A program made the position numbers and the translations under genes. Shown piece after piece: positions 1 through 12,896 of a DNA stretch of 64,000 bases; the stretch's first letter is position 1; the number at the start of each line of letters is the position of its first letter. The notes beneath the pieces are model-generated. The model made no database searches. It saw only the letters and a program-made list of their open reading frames with translations, and was not told the DNA's origin. The DNA comes from Nostocoides sp. HKS02 (GTDB lineage Bacteria; Actinomycetota; Actinomycetes; Actinomycetales; Dermatophilaceae): NCBI RefSeq assembly GCF_009707485.1, contig NZ_CP046121.1:682001-746000 (forward strand). Reading direction: 5' to 3'.

Positions 1-1
1 C

Positions 2-493
2 GACGAGTGGTGGCAGACCGTCGAGGTCAACCTGCGCGGTCCCTACCTCGTGACGCGGGCGGTCCTGCCCCACCTGGTCGCGGCCGGGTCTGGCCGGATC
101 GTCAACATCAACTCCGGCGCCGCCTACCACAATGGCGACGCCGCGACGGCCTACAACGTCTCCAAGGAAGCCCTGGCGCGCCTCACAGCCGCGACCAGCC
201 TCAACGTGGGGCGCGGGGTGAGGGCCTTCGACCTCGCGCCAGGGGTCGTGCGCACCGACATGACGCAAGGGGCGGTCGCCCACCGCGACCGCACCGAGTG
301 GACCGAGCCGGAGACCGTCACGCAGCTGCTGCTCGCGCTCGCCAGCGGCGAGCTCGACGCCTGGAACGGTCGCCTGGTGCGGGCCGGGGTCGACACCCCG
401 GCCTCGTTGCAGGAGCGGGCGGCGGCGGGCCTTCCCGAGGCCGCTCGGACCCTCGGGCTGATCCGGTGGGGTGGCGACGACCCGCTGAGCTAG
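2..493 (+). CDS. SDR family oxidoreductase, 3' part
   Basis: C-terminal part of a short-chain dehydrogenase/reductase; the start lies before the window. Read from base 2, it begins DEWWQTVEVNLRGPYLVTRA. That segment matches the SDR helix before the catalytic serine strand (VNINSGAAY) and is followed by the YNVSK active-site motif, with Tyr codon 152-154 and Lys codon 164-166. The PGVVRTDM segment after it is the usual SDR loop following the active site. The N-terminal Rossmann glycine motif is not visible because of the truncation. The substrate cannot be told from sequence. The C-terminal 50 residues (from about DAWNGRLVRAG) are not a standard quinone/ketoacyl-reductase ending. It is transcribed towards argC but separated from it by a promoter, so it is probably not part of the arginine operon. 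Confidence 0.85.
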   Translation, partial: DEWWQTVEVNLRGPYLVTRAVLPHLVAAGSGRIVNINSGAAYHNGDAATAYNVSKEALARLTAATSLNVGRGVRAFDLAPGVVRTDMTQGAVAHRDRTEWTEPETVTQLLLALASGELDAWNGRLVRAGVDTPASLQERAAAGLPEAARTLGLIRWGGDDPLS

Positions 494-496
494 TCC

Positions 497-532
497 GTGC
501 ATGAATTCCCATGAGCCTGTATAGTCATGCAC
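497..532 (+). promoter_or_regulatory. argC promoter with candidate ArgR operator
   Basis: A perfect 8-bp inverted repeat, GTGCATGA (497-504) and TCATGCAC (525-532), flanks a -10-like TATAGT (520-525). The -10 box ends 7 nt before ATG 533, the geometry of an actinobacterial leaderless promoter. TGAAT (502-506) also resembles half of an ARG box. Because argR is in the same operon, an arginine-responsive ArgR site that also autoregulates argR is the natural reading. The operator assignment is inferred. Confidence 0.6.
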
Positions 533-1573
533 ATGATTCGGGCAGCAGTGGCCGGCGCGAGCGGCTATGCCGGCGGCGAGATCCTTCGCCTCCTGCTCTC
601 GCACCCCGAGGTGGAGATCGGCGCAGTGACGGCGGGCTCGAGTGCGGGCCAGCGCCTCGGCGACCTGCACCCCCACCTGATGCCGCTGGCCGACCGTTTG
701 GTCCAGGACACCACGCTCGAGGTGCTCGCGGGTCACGACGTCGTCTTCCTGGCGCTGCCGCACGGCCACTCCGCCGCGCTCGCGGCGCAGCTGCCTGAGC
801 AGGTCACGGTGATCGACTGTGGCGCAGACTTCCGGCTTCGTGACGAGACGGCGTGGACCAGCTACTACGACACGCCGTATGCCGGCTCCTGGGCCTACGG
901 CCTGCCCGAGCTGCTCGCAGCCGGCTCCAAGCAGCGGGTCGCCCTCACGGGTCAGCGGCGGGTCGCCGTGCCCGGGTGCTACCCGACGGCCGTCAGCCTC
1001 GCGCTGGCGCCGGGGTTTGCCGCGGGCGTGCTCTCACCGCAGGGCGTCGTCGTCGTGGCTGCCTCCGGCACCTCGGGGGCGGGCAAGTCGCTCAAGCCCC
1101 ACCTGCTGGGCAGCGAGGTGCTCGGAGCGATGTCGCCGTACGGCGTGGGCGGCACCCACCGGCATACCCCCGAGATCGAGCAGAACCTCACCGCCGCGGG
1201 CGGCGCCGACGTCCGCGTCTCGTTCACCCCGACGCTCGCCCCGATGGCCCGAGGCATCCTCGCGACCTGCACGGCCGCACTGGCGACCGGGGCGGACCCC
1301 GCCGCCGTTCGCGCCGTGTGGCTGGAGGCCTACGCCGACGAGCCGTTCGTCCACGTGCTGCCCGAGGACCAGTGGCCGTCCACGGCGGCAGTCTTGGGCA
1401 GCAACAACGTCCAGCTCCAGCTGGCCGTCGACGAGCGCGTGGGGCGCGTCGTCGTCGTGGCCGCGATCGACAACCTCACCAAGGGCACGGCAGGTGCCGC
1501 GGTGCAGTGCCTGAACCTCGCCCTCGGGCTTCCGGAGACGGTCGGCCTCCCGGTCGCGGGGGTGGCGCCGTGA
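533..1573 (+). CDS. argC: N-acetyl-gamma-glutamyl-phosphate reductase
   Basis: NADPH-dependent reduction of N-acetylglutamyl-5-phosphate to the semialdehyde, third step of arginine synthesis, cytoplasmic. The N-terminus [15 protein letters not shown] is the family's Rossmann dinucleotide-binding start. The signature GCYPT carries the catalytic cysteine (about Cys149, codon 977-979). The C-terminus [15 protein letters not shown] is also typical. Length is 346 aa, normal for the family. There is an ATG at 527 as well, but ATG 533 fits the usual [16 protein letters not shown] start and lies 7 nt after the TATAGT box, so a leaderless start is preferred. It overlaps the next gene by 4 nt (GTGA). 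Confidence 0.95.
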   Translation: MIRAAVAGASGYAGGEILRLLLSHPEVEIGAVTAGSSAGQRLGDLHPHLMPLADRLVQDTTLEVLAGHDVVFLALPHGHSAALAAQLPEQVTVIDCGADFRLRDETAWTSYYDTPYAGSWAYGLPELLAAGSKQRVALTGQRRVAVPGCYPTAVSLALAPGFAAGVLSPQGVVVVAASGTSGAGKSLKPHLLGSEVLGAMSPYGVGGTHRHTPEIEQNLTAAGGADVRVSFTPTLAPMARGILATCTAALATGADPAAVRAVWLEAYADEPFVHVLPEDQWPSTAAVLGSNNVQLQLAVDERVGRVVVVAAIDNLTKGTAGAAVQCLNLALGLPETVGLPVAGVAP

Positions 1574-1980
1574 GCCTGCCCCTGCACCTGATGCGGCACG
1601 CCGACCAGGTCGCGTTCGCGCGGCTGCCCGCCGGCGAGGAGCCCGGCTGGGACTGGCGCAGCGGCCCGCTCGCCTCGATCACCTACACCGACAGCGAGAC
1701 CTCGGTGGTCTGCGCCTTCGCGTCCGTCCCGACGGGGGTGGTGGTGCAGGGCCCGCTCACCGCCTTCGAGATCGCAGGGCCGCTCGACTTCACCATGGTC
1801 GGCGTCCTGTCGGGGCTCCTCGAGCCACTGGCCCGTCAGGGCATCAGCATCCTGGCCCTCTCGACGTTCGACACCGACTGGATCCTCGTCGACACGGCAC
1901 GCAGCGAGGACGCCCAGGCCACCTGGAAGCGCACGGGCAACACCGTCGCGCCGGCTCGTCTCACCGGAGGTGCATCATGA
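1570..1980 (+). CDS. ACT-domain protein, CASTOR-like (ACT_7)
   Basis: A 136-aa protein between argC and argJ, translationally coupled to both (GTGA overlap upstream, ATGA downstream). The segment [19 protein letters not shown] followed by [17 protein letters not shown] is the pattern of the ACT_7 domain, named after the animal arginine sensor CASTOR1 and also found in small bacterial proteins. There is no catalytic domain. ACT domains bind amino acids as regulatory ligands, so within an arginine operon a role in sensing arginine or a pathway intermediate is plausible, but nothing in the sequence proves the ligand. The first ~65 residues form a second, more diverged ACT-like half. Confidence 0.8.
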   Translation: MSLPLHLMRHADQVAFARLPAGEEPGWDWRSGPLASITYTDSETSVVCAFASVPTGVVVQGPLTAFEIAGPLDFTMVGVLSGLLEPLARQGISILALSTFDTDWILVDTARSEDAQATWKRTGNTVAPARLTGGAS

Positions 1981-3128
1981 GCGTCACCGCCGCTGCCGGG
2001 TTCCGGGCCGCGGGCGTGGCTGCCGGGCTCAAGACCAGCGGCGCGCCGGACCTCGCGATCGTCGTCAACGACGGCCCCGAGCACCACGCGGCAGCGGTCT
2101 TCACGAGCAACCGCGTCGAGGCCGCACCGGTGACCTGGTCGCGCCAGGTGGTACGCGACGGGCGGGTCGACGCCGTGGTCCTCAACTCCGGTGGGGCGAA
2201 CGCCTGCACCGGCGCCCAGGGCTTTGCCGACACCCACGCGACTGCCGAGCGCGTCGCCGAGGTGCTCGACCTGTCGGCGGGGGACGTGGTGGTCTGCTCG
2301 ACGGGGCTGATCGGCGAGCTCCTGCCGATGCCGTCCCTGCTCGAGGGGGTCGACCGCGCCGCCGAAGTGCTGAGTCCCGACGGCGGGCTGGACGCGGCGG
2401 TGGCGATCAAGACCACCGACACCGTGCCGAAGGTCGCCGTGGCCACTCGTGACGGGTGGACGGTCGGGGGCATGGCCAAGGGTGCCGGCATGCTCGCCCC
2501 TTCGCTCGCCACGATGCTCGTGGTCATCACCACCGATGCCGTCGTGCCAGCCGAGGAGCTCGACGCGGTGCTGCGGGCGGCCACGGCTGCGACGTTCGAC
2601 CGGATCGACTCCGACGGCTGCCAGTCGACCAACGACACCGTCCTGCTGATGGCCTCCGGCGCCTCGGGCACCCCCGTCACCGCCTCCGAGCTCGCGGGCG
2701 CCGTCACCGAGGTCTGTGCCAGCCTGGCGCGCCAGCTCATCGCGGACGCCGAGGGCGCCAACCACGACATCGCGATCGAGGTGCGCTCCGCGGCCGACGA
2801 GGCCGATGCCCTCGAGGTGGCGCGGTCGATCGCCCGGAACAACCTGTTCAAGTGCGCCGTCTTCGGCAACGACCCCAACTGGGGGCGAGTGCTGGCGGCC
2901 GTCGGCACGACCCGCGCGGCGTTCGACCCGGCTCGCCTCGACGTCGCGATCAACGGCATCCAGGTGTGCCGGGGCGGCGGGGTGGGGGAGGACCGCACCC
3001 TGGTCGACCTGACCCCACGCGAGGTGCACGTGGTCGTCGAGCTGCACGCCGGCCAGGTTGCCGCCACCGTCTGGACCAACGACCTCACCCACGAGTACGT
3101 CCACGAGAACTCGGCATACTCCTCATGA
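1977..3128 (+). CDS. argJ: Glutamate N-acetyltransferase / amino-acid acetyltransferase
   Basis: Ornithine acetyltransferase: moves the acetyl group from N-acetylornithine to glutamate, recycling it. Many homologues also make N-acetylglutamate from acetyl-CoA. This is an Ntn-type enzyme that cleaves itself before a threonine; the site is visible as [14 protein letters not shown], cleavage expected between Ala178 and Thr179 (codon 2511-2513), giving alpha and beta chains. Downstream motifs [11 protein letters not shown] and [13 protein letters not shown] are typical of the family. Length is 383 aa, close to the usual ~400. The ATG overlaps the preceding stop, and argB overlaps its end. A recycling ArgJ implies the pathway uses acetylated intermediates cyclically, so no ArgE is needed. 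Confidence 0.96.
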   Translation: MSVTAAAGFRAAGVAAGLKTSGAPDLAIVVNDGPEHHAAAVFTSNRVEAAPVTWSRQVVRDGRVDAVVLNSGGANACTGAQGFADTHATAERVAEVLDLSAGDVVVCSTGLIGELLPMPSLLEGVDRAAEVLSPDGGLDAAVAIKTTDTVPKVAVATRDGWTVGGMAKGAGMLAPSLATMLVVITTDAVVPAEELDAVLRAATAATFDRIDSDGCQSTNDTVLLMASGASGTPVTASELAGAVTEVCASLARQLIADAEGANHDIAIEVRSAADEADALEVARSIARNNLFKCAVFGNDPNWGRVLAAVGTTRAAFDPARLDVAINGIQVCRGGGVGEDRTLVDLTPREVHVVVELHAGQVAATVWTNDLTHEYVHENSAYSS

Positions 3129-4122
3129 GCGCGCCCACTGCGGACACCGCTGCCAACACCGCTGCGAACACCGCTGCCAACACCGGGAAGAACACCGTCC
3201 GGGGCCACATCGGCGCGGCCGCCCTGCGCGTCGCCCAGGGCAAGGCCCAGACCCTCGTCGAGGCACTGCCCTGGCTCGAGCGGTTCCGTGGGGCCCTTGT
3301 CGTCGTCAAGTACGGCGGCAACGCCATGGTCGACGACACCCTCAAGGCGGCCTTCGCGCAGGACGTCGCCTTCCTTCGGTATGCCGGCCTGCGTCCGGTG
3401 GTCGTGCACGGCGGCGGTCCGCAGATCGCTTCGATGCTCGACCGGCTCGGGCTGCACAGCGAGTTCCGCGGGGGCCTGCGGGTCACCACGCCGGAGGTCA
3501 TGGACGTCGTCCGCATGGTGCTGACCGGCCAGGTCGGCCGCGAGCTCGTCGGCCTGCTCAACCAGCACGGTCCGGTGGCAGTCGGGTTGTCCGGCGAGGA
3601 TGCCGCGTTGTTCGGCGCGCGCCGCCGTGGCACGCAGGTCGACGGCGAGACGGTCGACCTCGGGCTCGTGGGCGACGTCGAGACGGTGAACCCCGGTGCG
3701 GTGCAGGACATCCTCGACGCCGGACGGATCCCCGTCGTGTCGACGGTCGCACCCGATCTCGACGTCGACGGGCAGGTCCTCAACATCAACGCCGACACCG
3801 CCGCGGCTGCGCTCGCCGTCGCGCTCAGGGCGCACAAGCTGGTCATGCTCACCGATGTCGAAGGCGTCTACGCGAACTGGCCCGACCGGGACTCGCTGCT
3901 GTCCTCACTGTCCGTCAGCGGCGCGCGAGACCTGCTGGAACGCGTCGACGCGGGCATGATCCCCAAGCTCGAAGCCTGCATCCGCGCCGTCGACAACGGG
4001 GTCCCGCAGGCCCACGTGATCGACGGGCGCCACCCGCACTCGCTGCTGCTCGAGGTGTTCACCTCCGAGGGCATCGGCACGATGATCGTCCCCGACGATC
4101 CCCCTGAGGAGGCGGCCGACTG

Positions 4123-4123
<1 letters not shown>
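3125..4123 (+). CDS. argB: Acetylglutamate kinase
   Basis: Phosphorylates N-acetylglutamate, usually the arginine-inhibited step. The kinase core shows [10 protein letters not shown] (phosphate binding), VVHGGGPQI (substrate loop), LTDVEGVY and the terminal [12 protein letters not shown]. Length is 332 aa, longer than the usual ~300. The excess is an N-terminal tail with AANTAANTAANT encoded by a 12-bp tandem repeat, followed by the N-terminal helix typical of arginine-sensitive kinases ([22 protein letters not shown]). The start at 3125 overlaps the argJ stop; a later start would remove the repeat, but no better-supported site was seen. argD follows by a 1-nt TGATG overlap. Confidence 0.95.
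3146..3193 (+). repeat. 12-bp tandem repeat in argB
   Basis: Four units of ACCGCTGCCAAC (two exact, one with a single change, a degenerate fourth), coding for TAAN repeats in the ArgB N-terminal tail. The period is a multiple of 3, so copy-number change keeps the frame. Confidence 0.85.
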
Positions 4124-8261
<4,138 letters not shown>

Positions 8262-8374
8262 CGTCGCCTGCTCCCAACACTGACCTCTCGTCGGAACCTG
8301 AGGCGGGTTGGCCCCGATTCGCCACGACCCCGAACCCATCGGCCATTGTCCGAGAAATAACGACGGGCTCACGC

Positions 8375-8380
8375 TAGGTT
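8375..8380 (+). promoter_or_regulatory. Candidate -10 box, sdh operon
   Basis: TAGGTT, a TAnnnT-type -10 element, lies about 50 nt before the first gene of the succinate dehydrogenase operon, in the 170-nt gap after argH. The region just upstream (GAGAAATAACGA) is locally A-rich. No good -35 was identified. Confidence 0.4.
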
Positions 8381-8431
8381 CGCCTCTGTGGGTCACTGGG
8401 GACCCGCACGCCTGACGACAAGGACGGTGCC

Positions 8432-8716
8432 ATGGGTGTCAGTGAGGACCTCACGGCGGCTGCGGGTCACGTGGCCGGCCTTCGACGCGCGGTGACTGCG
8501 CTCACCAAGGACTTCGGCAACACGATCGACGTCCAGCGCCTGCGCGACGACGTCGTCCGGCTGGCCGACGACGTCGACCTCGTGGCGCGGGCGGCCGGGG
8601 TCGGGTCGCAGGACCGCGCGGGTGGTCCGGGCGAGATCGTGTTCATCCCCGACGAGGACTACGACCCCGCCATGTGGTCCGACGCCGACGACGAGCTCGG
8701 CCCGCACGGTGGCTGA
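8432..8716 (+). CDS. Small conserved protein upstream of sdh
   Basis: A 94-aa acidic soluble protein of unknown function, without membrane segments or motifs I recognise. An N-terminal helical region (about residues 5-60, with ALTKDFGNTIDVQRLRDDVVRLADDVDLV) is followed by GEIVFIPDEDYDPAMW and an acidic end. It starts at ATG 8432 after AAGGACGG and overlaps the next gene by 8 nt, so it is co-translated with SdhC. A small gene in the same position precedes the Sdh1 operon of M. tuberculosis (Rv0250c); a shared role with this dehydrogenase is inferred from position and size only. Confidence 0.75.
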   Translation: MGVSEDLTAAAGHVAGLRRAVTALTKDFGNTIDVQRLRDDVVRLADDVDLVARAAGVGSQDRAGGPGEIVFIPDEDYDPAMWSDADDELGPHGG

Positions 8717-9524
8717 CCTCGACCTCAGTCGGGGCGTGCAGGCGCCGGGCCGGGCCCGCATCGCGGCACGCACCCTGCGCGGGGACCGCTGGTGGCTGCA
8801 GCCCCTGGTGACGTTCGTCTGCTTCACCGCGTGGCTGCTCTACGGGCTGGTCCGCGCCAGCACCCAGAAGGACTACTTCGTCGCCGACTACGGCTATCTC
8901 ACGCCGTTCGCCTCGCCCTGCCTGTCGACGTCCTGTGTGCCGGGCTCGTCCCACTTCGGCACACCGTTCGGCCAGTGGCCCCCGCTGGTTCCGTTCGCGG
9001 TGCTGACCCTCCCGTTCCTGCTGCTCTTCCGCCTCACCTGCTACTACTACCGCAAGGCGTACTACCGCTCGTTCTGGCTGAGCCCGCCGGCCTGCGCGGT
9101 GGCCGAGCCCCACCGCGCCTACTCGGGCGAGACGCGGTTCCCCCTCGTCGTGCAGAACCTCCACCGCTACTTCTTCTATGCCGCGGTCGTCGTCTCGCTG
9201 ATCAACACCTACGACGTCCTGCACGCTTTCCGCGGCAAGGACGGCAGCTTCGGCATCGGGTTGGGCACGCTGGTCCTGCTCGTCAACGTCGTGCTCCTCT
9301 GGTGCTACACCCTGGGCTGCCACTCCTGCCGCAACATCGTGGGTGGGCGGCTCAACCACTTCAGCCGGCACCCGTGGCGCTACCGGGCCTGGGGCTGGGT
9401 GGGCAAGCTCAACGCCCGCCACATGCAGTTCGCCTGGATCACCCTGGGCAGCCTGGTGGTGACCGACGCGTACGTCGCGCTGGTCTCCTCGGGTGCGTTC
9501 TCCGACCTGCGGTTCGTCAACTAG
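8709..9524 (+). CDS. sdhC: Succinate dehydrogenase membrane subunit (Sdh1-type SdhC)
   Basis: Single large membrane anchor (271 aa) of an actinobacterial three-subunit succinate:quinone oxidoreductase. Five hydrophobic segments are visible, around LVTFVCFTAWLLYGLV, LVPFAVLTLPFLLLF, YFFYAAVVVSLINTY, LVLLVNVVLLWCYTLG and FAWITLGSLVVTDAYVALV. It contains clustered Cys and His residues (CYTLGCHSCRN, HFSRHPW, HMQF, and LSTSCVPGSSHF in the first loop). The mycobacterial Sdh1 enzyme has been described with a Rieske-type iron-sulfur cluster in its membrane subunit; these residues are candidate ligands here. The start at GTG 8709 is chosen because it couples to the preceding gene by an 8-nt overlap. 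No SdhD gene follows. Confidence 0.85.
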   Translation: MADLDLSRGVQAPGRARIAARTLRGDRWWLQPLVTFVCFTAWLLYGLVRASTQKDYFVADYGYLTPFASPCLSTSCVPGSSHFGTPFGQWPPLVPFAVLTLPFLLLFRLTCYYYRKAYYRSFWLSPPACAVAEPHRAYSGETRFPLVVQNLHRYFFYAAVVVSLINTYDVLHAFRGKDGSFGIGLGTLVLLVNVVLLWCYTLGCHSCRNIVGGRLNHFSRHPWRYRAWGWVGKLNARHMQFAWITLGSLVVTDAYVALVSSGAFSDLRFVN

Positions 9525-9533
9525 GGAGTGTGC

Positions 9534-11432
9534 GTGACCGACCTCGAGCGGCACCAGTACGACGTCATCGTCATCGGTGCGGGCGGCGCCGGGCTGCGGG
9601 CAGCCATCGAGGCCCGCGAGCGGGGACTGCGCACCGCCATCATCTGCAAGAGCCTGTTCGGCAAGGCCCACACGGTCATGGCCGAGGGCGGCATCGCGGC
9701 CTCCATGGGCAACGCCAACGAGCGTGACAGCTGGCAGGTGCACTTTCGAGACACCCTGCGCGGCGGCAAGTTCCTCAACAACCCCCGCATGGCCGAGCTG
9801 CACGCCAAGGAGGCCCCCCAGCGGGTCTGGGAGCTCGAGACCTACGGCGCCCTGTTCGACCGCACCCCCGACGGGCGCATCAGCCAGCGCAACTTCGGGG
9901 GCCACGAGTACCCCCGGCTCGCCCACGTCGGCGACCGCACCGGTCTGGAGCTGATCCGCACCCTCCAGCAGAAGATCGTCAGCCTCCAGCAGGAGGACCA
10001 CCGCGCCTCCGGCGACTACGAGAGCCACCTCAAGGTCTTCGCCGAGCTGACCGTCACCGACATCCTCAAGGACCCCGACGGGGCCGTCTCCGGGGCGTTC
10101 GGCTACTGGCGTGAGTCGGGCCGGTTCGTGCTCTTCGAGGCGCCTGCGGTCATCCTTGCGACCGGCGGGATCGGCAAGTCGTTCAAGGTGACGAGCAACT
10201 CGTGGGAGTACACCGGCGACGGCCATGCCCTCGCGCTCCGGGCCGGAGCAACCCTGGTCAACATGGAGTTCATCCAGTTCCACCCGACGGGCATGGTCTG
10301 GCCCCCCTCGGTCAAGGGCATCCTCGTGACCGAGTCCGTGCGTGGCGACGGCGGGGTGCTGCGCAACTCCGAGGGCAAGCGTTTCATGTTCGACTACGTC
10401 CCTGACGTGTTCCGCGGCCAGTACGCCGACACCGAGGAGGAGGCCGACCGCTGGTACAAGGACCCGGAGAACAACAAGCGTCCGCCCGAGCTGCTCCCCC
10501 GTGACGAGGTTGCGCGGGCGATCAACAACGAGGTCAAGGAAGGACGCGGTTCACCGCACGGTGGCGTCTTCCTCGACGTGTCGACCCGTCTGCCGGCCGA
10601 GGAGATCCGTCGTCGGCTGCCGTCGATGCACCACCAGTTCAAGGAGCTCGCCGACGTCGACATCACCGCCGAACCCATGGAGGTGGGGCCCACCTGCCAC
10701 TACGTGATGGGCGGCGTCGAGGTGGACGCCGACACCGCGGCGACCAGGGTGCCAGGGTTGTATGCCGCGGGCGAGGTCGCCGGGGGTATGCACGGCTCCA
10801 ACCGACTGGGTGGCAACAGCCTGTCCGACCTGCTCGTGTTCGGCCGACGTGCTGGAACGGGCGCTGCCGACTACGTTGCTGGCCTTGGGGTTTCGCGTCC
10901 GCGCATCATCGAGTCCCATGTCGAGACCGCCGCGGCCACGGCACTGGCGCCCTTCCGGGACGCGGCGGAGAACCCCTACAGCCTCCACCAGGAGCTCCAG
11001 CAGAAGATGAACGACCTCGTTGGGATCATTCGCCGGGAGGGCGAGGTCCGCGAGGCTCTCGACATGCTCGACGACCTCGATGTCCGTGCGAAATCCGTTG
11101 GGGTGGAGGGACATCGACAGTTCAACCCCGGCTGGCACCTCGCGCTCGACCTGCGCAACATGCTGGTCGTGTGCCGGTGCGTCGCCCTTGCGGCGCTCGA
11201 GCGCACCGAGTCGCGCGGCGGCCACACGCGCGAGGACTTCCCGGCGATGGACCCGCAGTGGCGGGGCGTGAACCTGATCTGCGCGCTGGACGACGACGAT
11301 GCCGTGCAGCTGAGGCGTCAGCCGGTCCCCGAGATCCGCCAGGACCTGCTCGAGCTGTTCGACCGCACCGAGCTGGCCAAGTACCTCACTGACGACGAGC
11401 TGTCCCGACTTGGTCCGAACGCAGGGGAGTGA
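9534..11432 (+). CDS. sdhA: Succinate dehydrogenase flavoprotein subunit
   Basis: FAD-containing catalytic subunit oxidising succinate to fumarate (or the reverse), 632 aa. DVIVIGAGGAGLRAAIEA is the FAD-binding Rossmann motif. KAHTVMAEGGIAASMG resembles the covalent-FAD histidine region, with the key His in AHT. FIQFHPTGM, the catalytic-arginine region (KEGRGSPHGGVFLDV) and HGSNRLGGNSLSDLLVFGRRAG are all family signatures. The start at GTG 9534 follows AGGGAG with 5 nt spacing; a GTG 6 nt earlier is in frame but has poorer spacing. It lies between SdhC and SdhB, the gene order of mycobacterial Sdh1. Confidence 0.95.
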   Translation: MTDLERHQYDVIVIGAGGAGLRAAIEARERGLRTAIICKSLFGKAHTVMAEGGIAASMGNANERDSWQVHFRDTLRGGKFLNNPRMAELHAKEAPQRVWELETYGALFDRTPDGRISQRNFGGHEYPRLAHVGDRTGLELIRTLQQKIVSLQQEDHRASGDYESHLKVFAELTVTDILKDPDGAVSGAFGYWRESGRFVLFEAPAVILATGGIGKSFKVTSNSWEYTGDGHALALRAGATLVNMEFIQFHPTGMVWPPSVKGILVTESVRGDGGVLRNSEGKRFMFDYVPDVFRGQYADTEEEADRWYKDPENNKRPPELLPRDEVARAINNEVKEGRGSPHGGVFLDVSTRLPAEEIRRRLPSMHHQFKELADVDITAEPMEVGPTCHYVMGGVEVDADTAATRVPGLYAAGEVAGGMHGSNRLGGNSLSDLLVFGRRAGTGAADYVAGLGVSRPRIIESHVETAAATALAPFRDAAENPYSLHQELQQKMNDLVGIIRREGEVREALDMLDDLDVRAKSVGVEGHRQFNPGWHLALDLRNMLVVCRCVALAALERTESRGGHTREDFPAMDPQWRGVNLICALDDDDAVQLRRQPVPEIRQDLLELFDRTELAKYLTDDELSRLGPNAGE

Positions 11433-11439
11433 GCAGCAC

Positions 11440-12192
11440 ATGAGCTACGACGCCACGTTCAAGGTCTGGCGGGGGGACGCCGACGGCGGCGACCTCCAGG
11501 ACTTCAGGGTCGAGGTCAACGAGGGCGAGGTCGTCCTCGACATCATCCACCGGCTCCAGGCCACCCAGGCGCCCGACCTCGCCGTGCGGTGGAACTGCAA
11601 GGCCGGCAAGTGCGGGTCGTGCAGCGCCGAGGTCAACGGCCGGCCGAGGCTGCTGTGTATGACCCGCATGAGCACCTTCACCGAGGCCGAGACGATCACG
11701 GTGACACCACTGCGCGCGTTCCCGGTCCTGCGCGACCTGGTCACCGACGTCTCGTTCAACTACCAGAAGGCCCGCGAGGTCCAGGCCTTCGCGCCACCCC
11801 CCGACCTGGCCCCGGGCGACTACCGGATGCAGCAGGTCGACGTGGAACGCAGCCAGGAGTTCCGCAAGTGCATCGAGTGCTTCCTGTGCCAGGACGTCTG
11901 CCACGTCGTGCGCGACCACGAGGACAACAAGCAGGCCTTTGCAGGCCCGCGGTTCCTCATGCGCGTCGCCGAGCTCGACATGCACCCGCTCGACACGGCC
12001 GACCGTCGCCCCGCGGCACGCGAGGAGCACGGGCTCGGCTACTGCAACATCACCAAGTGCTGCACCGAGGTCTGCCCCGAGCACATCAAGATCACCGACA
12101 ACGCGCTGATCCCCTTGAAGGAGCGCGTCGTCGACCGTCACTACGATCCCGTCGTGTGGCTGGCCAACACGATCCGACGGCGCCGGGACTGA
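11440..12192 (+). CDS. sdhB: Succinate dehydrogenase iron-sulfur subunit
   Basis: Electron-transfer subunit, 250 aa. The N-terminal ferredoxin domain holds the [2Fe-2S] motif CKAGKCGSC with the fourth cysteine in RLLC. The C-terminal domain holds the [4Fe-4S]/[3Fe-4S] ligands in CIECFLCQDVC and in CNITKCCTEVCPEHI. ATG 11440 is preceded by GGGGAG about 10 nt upstream and gives MSYDATFKVWRGD, matching the family's start; an in-frame upstream GTG lies inside sdhA and is rejected. Together with 8709 and 9534 it forms a complete enzyme feeding electrons from succinate to the quinone pool. Confidence 0.95.
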   Translation: MSYDATFKVWRGDADGGDLQDFRVEVNEGEVVLDIIHRLQATQAPDLAVRWNCKAGKCGSCSAEVNGRPRLLCMTRMSTFTEAETITVTPLRAFPVLRDLVTDVSFNYQKAREVQAFAPPPDLAPGDYRMQQVDVERSQEFRKCIECFLCQDVCHVVRDHEDNKQAFAGPRFLMRVAELDMHPLDTADRRPAAREEHGLGYCNITKCCTEVCPEHIKITDNALIPLKERVVDRHYDPVVWLANTIRRRRD

Positions 12193-12818
12193 GCGGGTCG
12201 CGGCTCGGCCGAGAGTTCTTCGCCGAGGACGTGCTCGACGTCGCTCCGGCCCTGCTCGGGTGCACCGTCACCCACGCCGGCGTCACGGTGCGCCTCACCG
12301 AGGTGGAGGCGTATGCCGGCCTCGCCGACCCGGGCTCGCACGCCTTCCGCGGCCCGACTCCGCGCACCCAGGTGATGTTCGGGCCCGCAGGTCACCTCTA
12401 CGTCTACTTCACCTATGGCATGCACTGGTGCGCCAACGTGGTGTGTGGTTCGACCGGTGAGGCGAGCGCCGTCCTGCTGCGCGCGGGTGAGGTCGTCGGC
12501 GGTGAGGAGGTCGCTGCGCTGCGACGGGCGGGGATCGCCCGGCGCGACTGGGCGCGGGGCCCCGCCCGGCTGGCGACAACGCTGGCACTTCGCGGTGAGC
12601 AGAGCGGCCTGGACGCGTGTATGCCGCACGGCCCGGTGGAGTTCCACCTGCCGCCGCAGCGGGCGACCGCCAGACGGGTCCGCACGGGGCCACGGGTCGG
12701 CGTCGCGGGGCTCGGTGGGGACGCCGCGGCATACCCCTGGCGCTTCTGGCTCGACGGCGAGCCCACGGTGTCGCCATACCGTCCCGCGAAACCTCGTGCC
12801 CCCAAGCCCACCCGATAG
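12156..12818 (+). CDS. mpg: DNA-3-methyladenine glycosylase (AAG/Mpg family)
   Basis: Base-excision repair glycosylase removing alkylated purines. The AAG fold is recognised from LGREFFAEDVLDVAPALLGC, the catalytic VRLTEVEAYAG (Glu activating water), DPGSHAFRGPTPRTQVMFG (DNA-intercalating Tyr region), VYFTYGMHWCANVV and RGPARLATTLAL. About 220 aa from GTG 12156, normal size. The start is uncertain: the conserved part begins near 12195, and the only upstream candidates in frame are GTG 12156, inside sdhB, or a CTG at the sdhB stop. The pairing with tyrS downstream is also found in mycobacteria (Rv1688-Rv1689). Confidence 0.85.
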   Translation: MAGQHDPTAPGLSGSRLGREFFAEDVLDVAPALLGCTVTHAGVTVRLTEVEAYAGLADPGSHAFRGPTPRTQVMFGPAGHLYVYFTYGMHWCANVVCGSTGEASAVLLRAGEVVGGEEVAALRRAGIARRDWARGPARLATTLALRGEQSGLDACMPHGPVEFHLPPQRATARRVRTGPRVGVAGLGGDAAAYPWRFWLDGEPTVSPYRPAKPRAPKPTR

Positions 12819-12896
12819 GGCAGGCTGTGCACTGCCGCGACCGTCGGTACACCGACACCCCTGTCGGCACCCCATCACCCAAGGAGCGAAGGCGCC

